This document shows, one piece after another, positions 26,858-36,289 of a DNA stretch of 64,000 bases (its first letter is position 1; every line of letters starts with the position of its first letter). Position numbers and translations under genes: made by a program. The notes below the pieces were generated by a model. The model did no database searches. It was not told the DNA's origin and saw nothing but the letters and a program-made list of their open reading frames with translations. This DNA is from Treponema sp. (GTDB lineage Bacteria; Spirochaetota; Spirochaetia; Treponematales; Breznakiellaceae): positions 124,001 to 188,000 of the forward strand of contig WRKT01000001.1 in assembly GCA_009777995.1 (NCBI GenBank), given 5' to 3'.

Positions 26858-28074
26858 TATGCCTCCTTAGTACTTGTCTTTTTATGTAATAAAATGGTTC
26901 CTGCCGCAGAAATACTGAAAACCAGGGCTGACATAAGGAAAACGGCCCTAAAGCTCATTATTGCGGCAAAGGAGCCGAGTATCGGGCCCAGGGCGCTGCC
27001 TGAGGCTGCAACCGAGGTATTTACGCCGAAAACTGTCCCTTGGGTTTCCTTATTCGAGGAAACCGCAAGAATTGCATTTAAGACAGGCGTTGCTCCTCCA
27101 ATGAAGAATGATGAAAAGATGCGTAATACTATCAACTGGCTTATGTTTGTTACAAACCCTTGGGCCAAAAGAGCGATAGCAGCGGCAATCAGGCAGAAAA
27201 TCAGGGTTTTCCAATACCCCAGACGGGTCGAGAACTTCCCGACAAGCACCGCGGCGATTGCAGAAGAGGCCGCACCGGCACCCATCACTATTCCGGTTGA
27301 AGAGGCAACCATTACAGGCCCCTCTGCAGTTATCATCAATAATTCTCTTACAAAAAGGGGAAGCATCGGCATTGCAATTGAAATCCCGGTATTCTTACCG
27401 AAGTTTATGAGCATCATAAAGAAGATGATAGGGGAGGCCTTAATCGGGCTGAAGTCCGGGATTATACTAAATTTTTTCTTAGGTACGTCGGGGGCGTCGG
27501 GTTTCTTATCGCTTTCAACAAAGAGCAGAACTGTTAGCCCTGCGAGGGCGAGGAGTACTCCGGTTGAAAAGAAGGCGGCCCTATAGCCGATGAAGTCTCC
27601 GAGTACCCCTCCGATAAAGGGCCCGAGTGAGTTGCCTAATGCGATCATCGTTTGCAATAGGCCGAGAGCGAAGGCAACTTGTGCTGCGGGTGCTATTGCT
27701 ATCGTTAAAACGGTTGCCGCTGCTACAGTTCCGATTAGGCAGCCCTGGATGATTTTAAGCACGAGGAATTGGGCGGGGGAGGTAACGAAGGCAGTAAGGG
27801 CGAAGATTATGCCGCCGCCGAACATTGCGCGAAGGAGCATTGCCCTTCGGCTGAAATAGTCTGCAAGGTTTCCCCAGATGGGTGCGAAAATTGCCAAAGT
27901 TATTGCAGATGATGAATGGATGAAGCCGACCCAGGTCTTTAGTCTTACGGGGTCAGTGATACCGAGGTCTTCTTCGAGAAATAATGGTAAAATGGGGCCT
28001 GAAATGCCGAAGCCTATCATGGCGAGGGTCTGTCCGACTAGCAATGCAGCAAAACAGGTTTGCCATGACTTCAT
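26857..28074 (-). CDS. Major facilitator superfamily transporter
   Basis: 405 residues with about twelve membrane helices in two halves. The motif-A region GNLADYFSRRAML (GxxxDxxxRR) between helices 2 and 3 and the segment LGNSLGPFIGGVLGD near helix 5 (motif C-like, GxxxGPxxGG) place it near the drug:proton antiporter group. Heading an operon with a serine hydrolase, DAP dehydrogenase and Pot importer, it could instead move a peptide or amino-acid product. No clear Shine-Dalgarno is seen before the ATG. Confidence 0.82.
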   Translation of the reverse strand: MKSWQTCFAALLVGQTLAMIGFGISGPILPLFLEEDLGITDPVRLKTWVGFIHSSSAITLAIFAPIWGNLADYFSRRAMLLRAMFGGGIIFALTAFVTSPAQFLVLKIIQGCLIGTVAAATVLTIAIAPAAQVAFALGLLQTMIALGNSLGPFIGGVLGDFIGYRAAFFSTGVLLALAGLTVLLFVESDKKPDAPDVPKKKFSIIPDFSPIKASPIIFFMMLINFGKNTGISIAMPMLPLFVRELLMITAEGPVMVASSTGIVMGAGAASSAIAAVLVGKFSTRLGYWKTLIFCLIAAAIALLAQGFVTNISQLIVLRIFSSFFIGGATPVLNAILAVSSNKETQGTVFGVNTSVAASGSALGPILGSFAAIMSFRAVFLMSALVFSISAAGTILLHKKTSTKEA

Positions 28075-28133
28075 ATTAGTATAGTCTCATAATTCTAAAA
28101 ATATGACAAGAGTATAAAAAAACACTTTTTTTC

Positions 28134-28162
28134 TTGATTTTTATGTAAATTTCATGTAGAAT
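28134..28162 (+). promoter_or_regulatory. Promoter of transporter system B
   Basis: TTGATT (28134-28139), 17-base spacer, TAGAAT (28157-28162). Predicted start near 28169; TAGGAGA lies before the ATG at 28199. It is the only promoter seen for the long plus-strand operon reaching to 38702. Confidence 0.7.
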
Positions 28163-28198
28163 GGTTTAAGTTTTATCACACAATAGGAGATTAACCGG

Positions 28199-29947
28199 AT
28201 GAAAAAGAGATTGTTTGCTTTATTATTGTGTCTTATTGTTGCAGCCTCGCTTTTTGCAGGCGGCGGCAGGCAGCAGGCTCCGACGGGACCAAAAGTATAC
28301 AGGTATACTGTTACCAGTGACCCGCCGACACTGAACGCTCATAATAATACGGCTGTTGCAATAGGTGACCTTTATGCATGGGCACACTCGGGGTTATATG
28401 TGCGAGTCCCAACCCCGGACAGGATCAACTCTATGCTGGTCCCGAGTATCGCAGGGGGTGAGCCGATTCAAATTAATGACTGGACCTGGCATATCCCGAT
28501 AAGAAGGGATGCGGTTTGGCATAACGGTGATATAATAAATGCTCACTCCTTTGAATATTCCTATAGAATGCTCCTTGACCCGCTTTTAGTTAACGGTATG
28601 GCGAGCTTTATGTTTTCAGGTCAAATTGACGTAGTTAACGCGAGGGAGTACTTCCAGCAGAATCAGCCGGGCAGAACACCTGTTCCCTGGTCCGATGTCG
28701 GGATAAGGGCAATTAACGATCATATGCTCGAAATCAGGACCATTCAGAGATGGAATGCAGAGGACGTAAAGAGGCATTTCCTTGACAGGTCCTTGTTCCC
28801 GGTTTATCAGCCATATTATGAGGCCGGAATGAATGCAAGCCGCACCCAGACAACTTATGCGGCAACGCTGGATACCTTCATGGGAGCAGGTCCCTTCCAC
28901 TATGATACTTGGATGCCGCAATCCCTGCATATTTTCGAGAAGAATAATGATCACTGGCTTTCCAATCTCTACCACTTTACTCGTGTGGAAGTGAGGGTAG
29001 TCGGAGACATGAACGCCCGTATCCAGCTCTTCCAGAACAACGAGATTGACATTTTGAGCCTCGATGCCATTTCTTATGAGCTTTTCAGGGATGACCCGAG
29101 AACTCGTCATTCAACAAGTCTTCAGGTTGTTCACATGGACTTTAACAGCCGCAATACGAATAACCCCATACTTGCGAATGCCAATTTCAGAAGGGCGATT
29201 TACTATGCAGTTGACAGGGAAACCATCGCACGCATAGTCGGAAATATGACTCCTTCAAATTATTATGTAAACCATGAAGCTGCCGTTACCATAGACGGGC
29301 AGACTGTCTTCTATCGTGACAGTCCTGAAGGGATGGCAAATGTTCTTCCTAATTATGGCTATGATCCTGCAAGGGCAAGGCAGTACTTTGATACTGCGCT
29401 CCGCGAAGTTGGGCAGACAAGTGTAAGTGTCTCTCTCTCTTACGGCGAAGCCATAGTCGCCTATAGGATCGCTGCAGAATTCCTACAGCAGTCCCTGCCT
29501 GCCCTTTTTGGTGCTGACAGGTTTACCCTTACCCTGCGAACCATTCCCCCCGGCGGTTTCGATGCTGCCGTGAACTATACCGATAATCCGACAGGCCATG
29601 ATATGAACTTTATCTCCTGGGGATCGTCCGGTTCACGCACAAGACCGCATCGTGCCTTTGAGTGGAATGTCTCCTCTTACCCTGAGCCTGACAGACCCAA
29701 TCCGCATACCTTTGCCGAGTTTGACAGGATTTTCGCGGAAGCTGACACTGAAGCTGTAAGAATGAACCCGAGACGCCATTTACAGTTAACAGGTGATCTT
29801 GAGCGCTTCTATATCGAAAATGCAATACAGGTTCCCTTCTGGCAGTCCAGGGCCTTTACGCTGTATTCAGAAAGACTTATTCTGCCTGTTGATACCTTTG
29901 TCCCAATCCTTGGTTGGGGTATACACTTCGCAGATATCAGGAACTAA
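28199..29947 (+). CDS. Family 5 substrate-binding protein, system B copy 1
   Basis: 582 residues. Signal peptide MKKRLFALLLCLIVAASLFA, then GGGRQQAPT; the only cysteine is inside the hydrophobic core, so this is not a canonical lipoprotein. Mature-domain landmarks are WHIPIRRDAVWHNGD, FRRAIYYAVDRETIARIVG and GHDMNFISWGSSGSRTRPHR. The C-terminus ends HFADIRN. It captures peptides or muropeptides for the permeases at 31795-33917. The following gene is a close tandem duplicate, which suggests two related ligands for one channel. Confidence 0.9.
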   Translation: MKKRLFALLLCLIVAASLFAGGGRQQAPTGPKVYRYTVTSDPPTLNAHNNTAVAIGDLYAWAHSGLYVRVPTPDRINSMLVPSIAGGEPIQINDWTWHIPIRRDAVWHNGDIINAHSFEYSYRMLLDPLLVNGMASFMFSGQIDVVNAREYFQQNQPGRTPVPWSDVGIRAINDHMLEIRTIQRWNAEDVKRHFLDRSLFPVYQPYYEAGMNASRTQTTYAATLDTFMGAGPFHYDTWMPQSLHIFEKNNDHWLSNLYHFTRVEVRVVGDMNARIQLFQNNEIDILSLDAISYELFRDDPRTRHSTSLQVVHMDFNSRNTNNPILANANFRRAIYYAVDRETIARIVGNMTPSNYYVNHEAAVTIDGQTVFYRDSPEGMANVLPNYGYDPARARQYFDTALREVGQTSVSVSLSYGEAIVAYRIAAEFLQQSLPALFGADRFTLTLRTIPPGGFDAAVNYTDNPTGHDMNFISWGSSGSRTRPHRAFEWNVSSYPEPDRPNPHTFAEFDRIFAEADTEAVRMNPRRHLQLTGDLERFYIENAIQVPFWQSRAFTLYSERLILPVDTFVPILGWGIHFADIRN

Positions 29948-29971
29948 TATAATATTTAAGGAGTAAAGAGC

Positions 29972-31723
29972 ATGAAAAAAGTTTTTGCAATTCTACTTTG
30001 TTTTGTTATTGTAGGTGCGGTTTTCGCAGCCGGCGGCAGGCAGCAGGAGCCGGCAGGCCCGAAGATTTACAGGTTTTCGGAAACAGGTGATGTTGCTACA
30101 TTAAATGCACATATGAATACTTCAACTGTTGTTTCCGATGTCTATGCATTCGTGCATACGGGGCTTTATCTTCGTGTGCCGGGCCCGGACAGGCGAAACC
30201 CCAGTTCGATTGTAGTGCCCAGCATTGCAAGTGATGAACCTATCAGGATCAATGACCGTACATGGCATATCCCGATACGCCGCGATGCGACATTCCATAA
30301 TGGAAGCCCTATCAATGCCCATACCTTCGAGTATTCTTATCGAATGTTGCTCGATCCCCTCCTTGTTAATTCAATGGCAAACTTTATGTTTGGAGGGCAG
30401 ATCGACATTGTAAACGGACAGGCCTACTTCCAGCAAAACCAACCCGGAAGAAGCCCCGTTGCTTGGTCTGACGTTGGAATAAGGGCAGTTAACGATTATA
30501 TGCTGGAAATTAGAACCATCCAGATATGGGACGCGGAAGACGTAAAACGGCACTTCCTTGACAGGTCTCTTATGCCCGTTTATGAGCCCTATTATGAAGC
30601 CGGCATGAATGCTGCCCGCACCCAGACCACTTACGGTGCGACACTGGACTCCCTGATGCTTGCAGGCCCCTTCTTCTTCGATACATGGGTGCCTGACGCT
30701 CTTCGTATTTATACAAGAAATTATGACCATTGGATGAGCAGGTATTATCATTTTGACAGGGCAGAGGCGAGGATCACTCCTGACAGGAATGCCCGTGTTC
30801 AGCTCTTTGAAAACGGTGAAATCGATGTGCTCGGTCTTGATGCAGTTACCTACGACCTATTCAGGGATGACCCGCGTACCCGTTTGAGTTACGGTATTAC
30901 GCCTCAGCATATCGACATCAATGTCAGAAACCCGAATAACCCGATTCTTGCAAACGTGAACTTTAGAAGGGCCTTGTACTGGGCAATGGACAGGGAAACA
31001 ATTGCAAGGATTGCAGGTGATCAGCAGCCCTCTCCATACTACGTGCACTATGAAGCGGCAGTAATAATTGACGGGCAGACCGTATTCTACCGCGAGTCTC
31101 CTGAGGGTCTTGCAAATGTTAATCCAAACTATGGTTATGATCCTGTAAGGGCAAGGCAGTACTTCGATCTTGCAATGCAGCAGCAGGGTCAGAGCTTTGC
31201 GAGCGTAGAACTATTCTATAGTGAGGCATCTGCAAGCACCAGGGTTGTTGCCGAGTTATTGCAGCAGACCCTTCCGACTATATTTGGCGCAAACAGGTTC
31301 GAGCTTACCCTGCGTGCAGTCCCTGCCGCGACCTTCGGGGCAGCAAGGGACTATGTAAACCAGCCGACAGGACATGACATGAACTTTAACGGCTGGGGTG
31401 CCACTGCTTCCCGCACACGCCCGCATCGTGTCTTCATGTACAATATCGCTTCCTATCCTGAGCCGATGAGGCCGAACTCCCTCCTAATTCCTGAGTTTGA
31501 CCGCATTTTTGAAGAAGCGGATACAGAAGAGTCAAGGATGAACCCAAGACGCGTGCTTCAGCTTACAGGAGAGCTTGAGAGAATCTATCTCGATCAGGTA
31601 ATGCAGATTCCACTCTGGCAGGGAGTAGCCTATACTGTTTATTCCGAAAGGTTAATTACACCCTTTGACCAGTGGATTCCGCTGCTTGGCTGGGGTGCAA
31701 TTTTCGCCGATATCAGAAACTAA
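29972..31723 (+). CDS. Family 5 substrate-binding protein, system B copy 2
   Basis: 583 residues, highly similar to the preceding protein over its whole length. Signal peptide MKKVFAILLCFVIVGAVFA, then AGGRQQEP. Shared stretches include WHIPIRRDATFHNGS, DAEDVKRHFLDRSL, FRRALYWAMDRETIARIAG and the ending IFADIRN. GGAG precedes the ATG. Divergence is spread throughout, compatible with altered ligand preference after duplication. A terminator hairpin follows before the permease genes, which would reduce permease expression relative to binding proteins. Confidence 0.9.
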   Translation: MKKVFAILLCFVIVGAVFAAGGRQQEPAGPKIYRFSETGDVATLNAHMNTSTVVSDVYAFVHTGLYLRVPGPDRRNPSSIVVPSIASDEPIRINDRTWHIPIRRDATFHNGSPINAHTFEYSYRMLLDPLLVNSMANFMFGGQIDIVNGQAYFQQNQPGRSPVAWSDVGIRAVNDYMLEIRTIQIWDAEDVKRHFLDRSLMPVYEPYYEAGMNAARTQTTYGATLDSLMLAGPFFFDTWVPDALRIYTRNYDHWMSRYYHFDRAEARITPDRNARVQLFENGEIDVLGLDAVTYDLFRDDPRTRLSYGITPQHIDINVRNPNNPILANVNFRRALYWAMDRETIARIAGDQQPSPYYVHYEAAVIIDGQTVFYRESPEGLANVNPNYGYDPVRARQYFDLAMQQQGQSFASVELFYSEASASTRVVAELLQQTLPTIFGANRFELTLRAVPAATFGAARDYVNQPTGHDMNFNGWGATASRTRPHRVFMYNIASYPEPMRPNSLLIPEFDRIFEEADTEESRMNPRRVLQLTGELERIYLDQVMQIPLWQGVAYTVYSERLITPFDQWIPLLGWGAIFADIRN

Positions 31724-31741
31724 GAAACCCGTTTTAATACG

Positions 31742-31778
31742 ACACTGTCTCCACCTTATTTGGTGGGGGCAGTGTTTT
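31742..31778 (+). terminator. Internal terminator/attenuator between binding proteins and permeases, system B
   Basis: A 14-base stem, ACACTGTCTCCACC (31742-31755) with GGTGGGGGCAGTGT (31762-31775) including two G-T wobbles, over a 6-base loop, followed by TTTT. Such partial terminators commonly give excess binding protein over membrane subunits. Confidence 0.8.
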
Positions 31779-31794
31779 AATTATTGGAGACCTT

Positions 31795-32745
31795 ATGCAT
31801 AAGTATATAGCGGGTCGATTTGTGGCCATGTTCATTACGTTGTACATCATAGTGTCAGCTTCCTTTTTCCTTATCAGGTTAATGCCCATGAATATTTTTG
31901 AGCATCCTGATCTGCCGCCCTTTGTGGTCGAAATGATGTATGCAAGACTGCATCTGGACCGTCCAATTTATGTTCAATATTTTTATTTTGTAAGAGGGGT
32001 CTTTTTACAGGGGGACTTTGGTACTTCGATTATCATAAGACCCACCCTGCCTGTTTTTACTATAATTAGAGAGAGAATTCCGATAACCATGACAATGAAT
32101 ATTGTCTCGCTTTTTATATCGTTACCTATAGGCATAATTGCGGGAACCATTGCCGCCTTGAAAAAGGATAAGCGGACAGATCATATTATTTCGTTTATGG
32201 TTATCATTTTTATATCAATTCCTTCCTTTGTATTTGCATCTTTAATGCAATACCTTTTCACCTTTGTTTGGTCAATTTTCCCGACCCTTTATCAGCCGAA
32301 TGCGTCGTCATTTGCAGAGTATTCAAGGTCTCTTACCCTGCCGATTATTGCCCTTGCTCTCGGTCCGATTGCCACGGTGGCAAGGTATTTGCGTGGTGAG
32401 TTAATCGAGACAATGAGCTCAGAGTTCCTTCTTTTGGCGCGCACAAAGGGCTTAAGCCATGCACAGGCAATTGTAAGGCATGCCTTTAGAAATTCCTGTG
32501 TGCCGCTTGCAAATATCATCATCCCCATGTTTACCGGTATTATGGGAGGCTCTCTTGTAATCGAAAGGATATTCGCAATTCCCGGCATGGGGGGCATTAT
32601 GATTAATTCGATAAATGCAGGTGATCATCCCATGACCATTGCCACTATTATCTTCTTTTCCATTATCACCTTGATTACGATTTTCATAGTAGACATATCT
32701 TACGGTTTAATTGACCCGCGCATCAGGATGGGAGGGAGGAAATAA
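31795..32745 (+). CDS. oppB: Oligopeptide ABC transporter permease B, system B
   Basis: 316 residues. The first helix leads into ASFFLIRLMPMNIF, and GDFGTSI plus the EAA loop LLARTKGLSHAQAIVRHAFRNSCVP are conserved OppB features. It ends GLIDPRIRMGGRK. TTGGAGA lies just before the ATG. The stop codon shares one base with the next start (TAATG). Confidence 0.9.
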   Translation: MHKYIAGRFVAMFITLYIIVSASFFLIRLMPMNIFEHPDLPPFVVEMMYARLHLDRPIYVQYFYFVRGVFLQGDFGTSIIIRPTLPVFTIIRERIPITMTMNIVSLFISLPIGIIAGTIAALKKDKRTDHIISFMVIIFISIPSFVFASLMQYLFTFVWSIFPTLYQPNASSFAEYSRSLTLPIIALALGPIATVARYLRGELIETMSSEFLLLARTKGLSHAQAIVRHAFRNSCVPLANIIIPMFTGIMGGSLVIERIFAIPGMGGIMINSINAGDHPMTIATIIFFSIITLITIFIVDISYGLIDPRIRMGGRK

Positions 32746-33917
32746 TGGAAGACAAAATCGCAATCATCAGCCTTGAAAATATCCCCGAAGAAGTAAAAAG
32801 CCTCCCCGATGATATGTTCGCAGCCCTGGAGCGCGGCGAAATTGGGGATGAAATATTTAAGACCCAACCTGTCGGATTCTTGAAAGACTCAATGATGAGG
32901 TTAGTTAGGAAAAAAATGGCCATGGTTTCTCTTGGCTTTATTTTACTTGTTATTTTCCTTGCAATCTTTGCACCTAGCTTTAATGAGTATACCTATGTGC
33001 AGCAGCATGTTACTCCCCTTGACTTGAGAAATATGCCCCCAAGGATTCCGCTTCTTGAAAACTTCGGAATCTTTGACGGCAGAAGGGTAATACCAAATAG
33101 GAGATTAACAACGGCCCAAGACCCCGAGCAGTTTCCGCCCGAGTCAATAATCGAGATTCGCAACGAAAGACTTGTTGCAGGTGTCCCTGTTGTTGATGTT
33201 GTTGTCAATTTCTATGTATACCATGGAGCCGAAGATTATTATTTCTGGTTTGGGTCTGATTATCTTGGCCGTGATTTATTTACCCGTCTTTTTAGAGGAG
33301 CAAGGATATCTCTAATAATTGCCTTTGTTTCTGTTTTTACGAACCTTGTTATTGGGATTATATACGGGGCTGTTATGGGTTATTATGGCGGCACTGCCGA
33401 TATGGTAATGTCGCGTATAATAGAAATCCTTGACGGTATACCAACCCTTGTTGTTATTATTATGTTCGTACTTATGTACGGGACGGGTATCATCTCGCTC
33501 ATAATTGCCCTATGTCTTACAGGGTGGATAGGCGTGTCGCGCTTAACGCGTGCACAGTTCTACCGCTTTAAGGGAAGGGAGTATGTTCTTGCAGCAAGGA
33601 CATTGGGTATAAAAGATTTTAAGTTAATTTTTAGGCATATTCTTCCCAACTCAATGGGCATACTTATTACAAGGACAATGCTTGCAATTCCCGGAGCAAT
33701 CTTCGCCGAGAGCTTCCTTGCATATATCGGCCTTGGCATTCAGGCTCCTGAGCCTTCCATCGGGATTATGCTTGCAGACGGGCAGAACGTGCTTTTACAG
33801 TTCCCGTATCAGACCTTCTTTCCTGCCCTTGTTATATCGATTCTGATGGTTTCGTTTAACCTTTTTTCAAATGGTTTAAGGGATGCCCTTGACCCGACAA
33901 AACGCGGGGAGGGATGA
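32745..33917 (+). CDS. oppC: Oligopeptide ABC transporter permease C, system B (long form)
   Basis: 390 residues, about 100 more than the system A counterpart. The extra length is an N-terminal cytoplasmic stretch (residues 1-50, with the conserved FLKDSMMRLVRKKMAMVSL amphipathic segment) and a periplasmic insertion after the first helix (about 80-165) before WFGSDYLGRDLFTRL. The EAA loop AARTLGIKDFKLIFRHILPNSMG is intact. This long OppC architecture is common in transporters with large binding proteins. Confidence 0.9.
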   Translation: MEDKIAIISLENIPEEVKSLPDDMFAALERGEIGDEIFKTQPVGFLKDSMMRLVRKKMAMVSLGFILLVIFLAIFAPSFNEYTYVQQHVTPLDLRNMPPRIPLLENFGIFDGRRVIPNRRLTTAQDPEQFPPESIIEIRNERLVAGVPVVDVVVNFYVYHGAEDYYFWFGSDYLGRDLFTRLFRGARISLIIAFVSVFTNLVIGIIYGAVMGYYGGTADMVMSRIIEILDGIPTLVVIIMFVLMYGTGIISLIIALCLTGWIGVSRLTRAQFYRFKGREYVLAARTLGIKDFKLIFRHILPNSMGILITRTMLAIPGAIFAESFLAYIGLGIQAPEPSIGIMLADGQNVLLQFPYQTFFPALVISILMVSFNLFSNGLRDALDPTKRGEG

Positions 33918-33919
33918 TT

Positions 33920-34963
33920 ATGAGTGATACTATTCTTAAAGTAAAAGATTTACGGATTTCATTTAGGGCCCATGGCGGAATTGTAAAAGCGGTAAGGGGG
34001 ATCAACTTCGATTTAAAGAAGGGTGAGACAATGGCCGTTGTAGGGGAGTCCGGCTCAGGGAAGTCTGTTAGTGTCAAAGCCATAATGGGCATTCTTACAA
34101 GTAATGCCATAATCGAATCGGGTGAAATTCTTTATGACGGAAAGGATCTAACCAAGATCCCGGAAGAAGAGTTTCACTTAATTCGCGGAAATCGAATTGG
34201 GATGATCTTTCAAGACCCTCTTTCTGCATTAAATCCGATAATGAAGATTGGTAAGCAGATAACAGAGGCTCTGCGCCTTGCCCAACACATGCCGGCAGAG
34301 GCTGCACGGGTTAAAGCTTTAGAGCTGATGGAAGCTGTGGGTATTCCCCATGCTGACAGGCGCTTTAACCAATACCCCTTTCAGTTTTCGGGCGGCATGA
34401 GGCAAAGAATTGTTATTGCAATTGCCTTGGCAGGTGATCCTGAAATTTTAATTTGCGATGAGCCTACAACTGCTCTTGACGTAACAGTGCAGGCGAAGAT
34501 CCTTGATTTGATAAATCAAATTAAGAAAGACAGGAATCTTTCTGTTATATTTATTACCCATGACCTTGGGGTTGTCGCAAATATGGCTGACAGGGTTAAT
34601 GTAATGTATGCGGGTAAAATAGTAGAATCGGGGTCAAGCGAAGAGATCTTCTTCCATCCGGCTCATCCATATACCTGGGCCTTGCTAAGCTCTCTTCCCG
34701 ATCTGCAAACAAAGGAAAGGCTTATAAGTATTCCGGGTACTCCTCCGAATATGATCTACCCGCCACCGGGTGACGCATTTTCTGTGCGAAATAAGTACGC
34801 AATGAAGATTGACTTTGAGAAAGAGCCGCCCTTCTTTAAGATAACCGACACCCACTATGCTGCAACCTGGCTCCTGCACCCGAAGGCGAAAATGCCCGAA
34901 CTGCCTGAAGTCCTAAAGGCCCGTATAAACAGAATGAGAAGGAGTGGATTGATCCATGAATGA
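33920..34963 (+). CDS. oppD: Oligopeptide ABC transporter ATPase D, system B
   Basis: 347 residues. The second of two close ATGs (33914 and 33920) is preferred because GGAGGG ends immediately before the first and is at proper spacing only from the second. Walker A GESGSGKSV, signature FSGGMRQRIVIA, Walker B ILICDEPTTALD and ITHDLGVVANM are present. The C-terminal NMIYPPPGDAFSVRNKYAMKIDFEKEPP region replaces the Cys-rich tail seen in system A, so these ATPases are of a different branch. It overlaps the F subunit by eight bases. Confidence 0.9.
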   Translation: MSDTILKVKDLRISFRAHGGIVKAVRGINFDLKKGETMAVVGESGSGKSVSVKAIMGILTSNAIIESGEILYDGKDLTKIPEEEFHLIRGNRIGMIFQDPLSALNPIMKIGKQITEALRLAQHMPAEAARVKALELMEAVGIPHADRRFNQYPFQFSGGMRQRIVIAIALAGDPEILICDEPTTALDVTVQAKILDLINQIKKDRNLSVIFITHDLGVVANMADRVNVMYAGKIVESGSSEEIFFHPAHPYTWALLSSLPDLQTKERLISIPGTPPNMIYPPPGDAFSVRNKYAMKIDFEKEPPFFKITDTHYAATWLLHPKAKMPELPEVLKARINRMRRSGLIHE

Positions 34964-35906
34964 TAATGACTACCTCCTTGAAGTAAATAACCTCTGCCAA
35001 TACTTTACGAGCGGAAGAGGCAAGAATAAACTTGTAGTAAAAGCCGCAGACGATGTCAGCTTTGGCGTGAAACCTGCCGAGACCTTCGGTCTTGTCGGAG
35101 AGTCCGGCTGCGGGAAAACAACGACAGGCCGAAGTATAATACGCCTTTACGATCCCACTTCGGGCCATGTTAAGTTTGGCGGAAGGGAAATCTCAGGCAA
35201 AATGTCAAATGATCTCCGTGATTACTTAACAGACAACCTAGCAATGATCTTCCAGGACCCGATAGAGTCGCTTAACCCCCGTATGACTATAGAAGAAATT
35301 ATCGGAGAGGGCTTAAGGGTTAGGGGAAATAAGGACAGGGCAGATATAAGGGCGAAGGTCGTAGAGATGCTTAGAAAGGTGGGTCTAAACGAAGAGCATG
35401 CGACTCGTTATCCCCATGAGTTCTCGGGAGGCCAAAGGCAGAGAATCGGTATTGCCCGTGCGATAATAATCAGGCCAAAAATGATAATCGCCGATGAACC
35501 TGTTTCTGCTCTTGATGTTTCAATACAGGCTCAAGTTATTAACCTTTTAAACGATCTTAAAGAAGAAATGGGCTTAACGATTTTATTTATTGCGCATAAC
35601 CTTTCAGTTGTTAAGTATTTTTCTAATCGTATTGGTGTAATGTACTACGGTCAGCTTGTAGAGATTGCAAGGGGGGATGACCTATACGCAAAGCCCCTGC
35701 ATCCGTATACAAGGGCCCTTCTCTCTGCAATTCCTGAGCCTAACCCGGTTTCCGAAAGGACACGCAAGAGGATTGATTATGATCCAAAGAGGGATCATAA
35801 CTATGATGTTGAAAAGCCTGAAATGTTTGAGATAGAGAAAGAGCATTTTATTTATTGCTCACCTTCAGAGCTGGAAACGTATAAGGAAATTGTCAGGAAG
35901 GCATGA
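34956..35906 (+). CDS. oppF: Oligopeptide ABC transporter ATPase F, system B
   Basis: 316 residues. Walker [11 protein letters not shown]-loop [13 protein letters not shown], signature [15 protein letters not shown], Walker [15 protein letters not shown] and [12 protein letters not shown] are complete. The C-terminal [27 protein letters not shown] is shared with the system C ATPase at 51197, which groups systems B and C together and apart from A. It overlaps the next gene by four bases. Confidence 0.9.
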   Translation: MNDNDYLLEVNNLCQYFTSGRGKNKLVVKAADDVSFGVKPAETFGLVGESGCGKTTTGRSIIRLYDPTSGHVKFGGREISGKMSNDLRDYLTDNLAMIFQDPIESLNPRMTIEEIIGEGLRVRGNKDRADIRAKVVEMLRKVGLNEEHATRYPHEFSGGQRQRIGIARAIIIRPKMIIADEPVSALDVSIQAQVINLLNDLKEEMGLTILFIAHNLSVVKYFSNRIGVMYYGQLVEIARGDDLYAKPLHPYTRALLSAIPEPNPVSERTRKRIDYDPKRDHNYDVEKPEMFEIEKEHFIYCSPSELETYKEIVRKA

Positions 35907-36280
35907 TTGACAAGTTTAAGAAGATAAGGTTTAAGGCACTTGTCATGCTTTTAGCGGGCATTATTTTCTCAATTGTATTTCAAAGGAATTTGACCTTAGA
36001 GAGAAGTGTCTATGCTTCCAATATGATTTTCATGTGCACTATGATATTTATTATTACAGGGCTTTCCCAACTTGTGTCAAACATCGGCTTATTTAACAGT
36101 ATGGTATTTGGTACTAAAAGTTTGTTCCGTCTTTTTAAGTCTAAGCTAGGACCCTCTGAGCAGGTAAAGGAAGAGTATGTTGAGTATGTCAGGAATAGGA
36201 AACAATACGGAGAGATACCGCAATTACTAATTATCGGAGCTGTTCTTTTGGGTCTTTCTGTTCTTGTTTCATATATATAG
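35903..36280 (+). CDS. Small membrane protein, DUF3899-like
   Basis: 125 residues with three hydrophobic segments (about 12-27, 38-58 and 105-123) and a basic loop between (FRLFKSKLGPSEQVKEEYVEYVRNRK). The arrangement, two N-terminal helices, a central charged loop and a final helix, resembles the DUF3899 family, but the match is by general pattern only. It starts inside the end of the oppF gene (ATGA overlap) and precedes the D-aminoacylase by nine bases, so it is part of the operon. No function can be assigned. Confidence 0.6.
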   Translation: MIDKFKKIRFKALVMLLAGIIFSIVFQRNLTLERSVYASNMIFMCTMIFIITGLSQLVSNIGLFNSMVFGTKSLFRLFKSKLGPSEQVKEEYVEYVRNRKQYGEIPQLLIIGAVLLGLSVLVSYI

Positions 36281-36289
36281 GAGGCATTT

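Noticed and set aside
26816-27586. 256-codon plus-strand open frame opposite the MFS and hydrolase genes
   Set aside because: Its protein has low-complexity residue use and no motifs; the minus-strand genes explain the region fully.
28075-28133. Promoter for the MFS-led operon on the minus strand
   Set aside because: TTGTCA is present, but the only good -10 (TATACT) is 20 bases away and too close to the ATG; not convincing.
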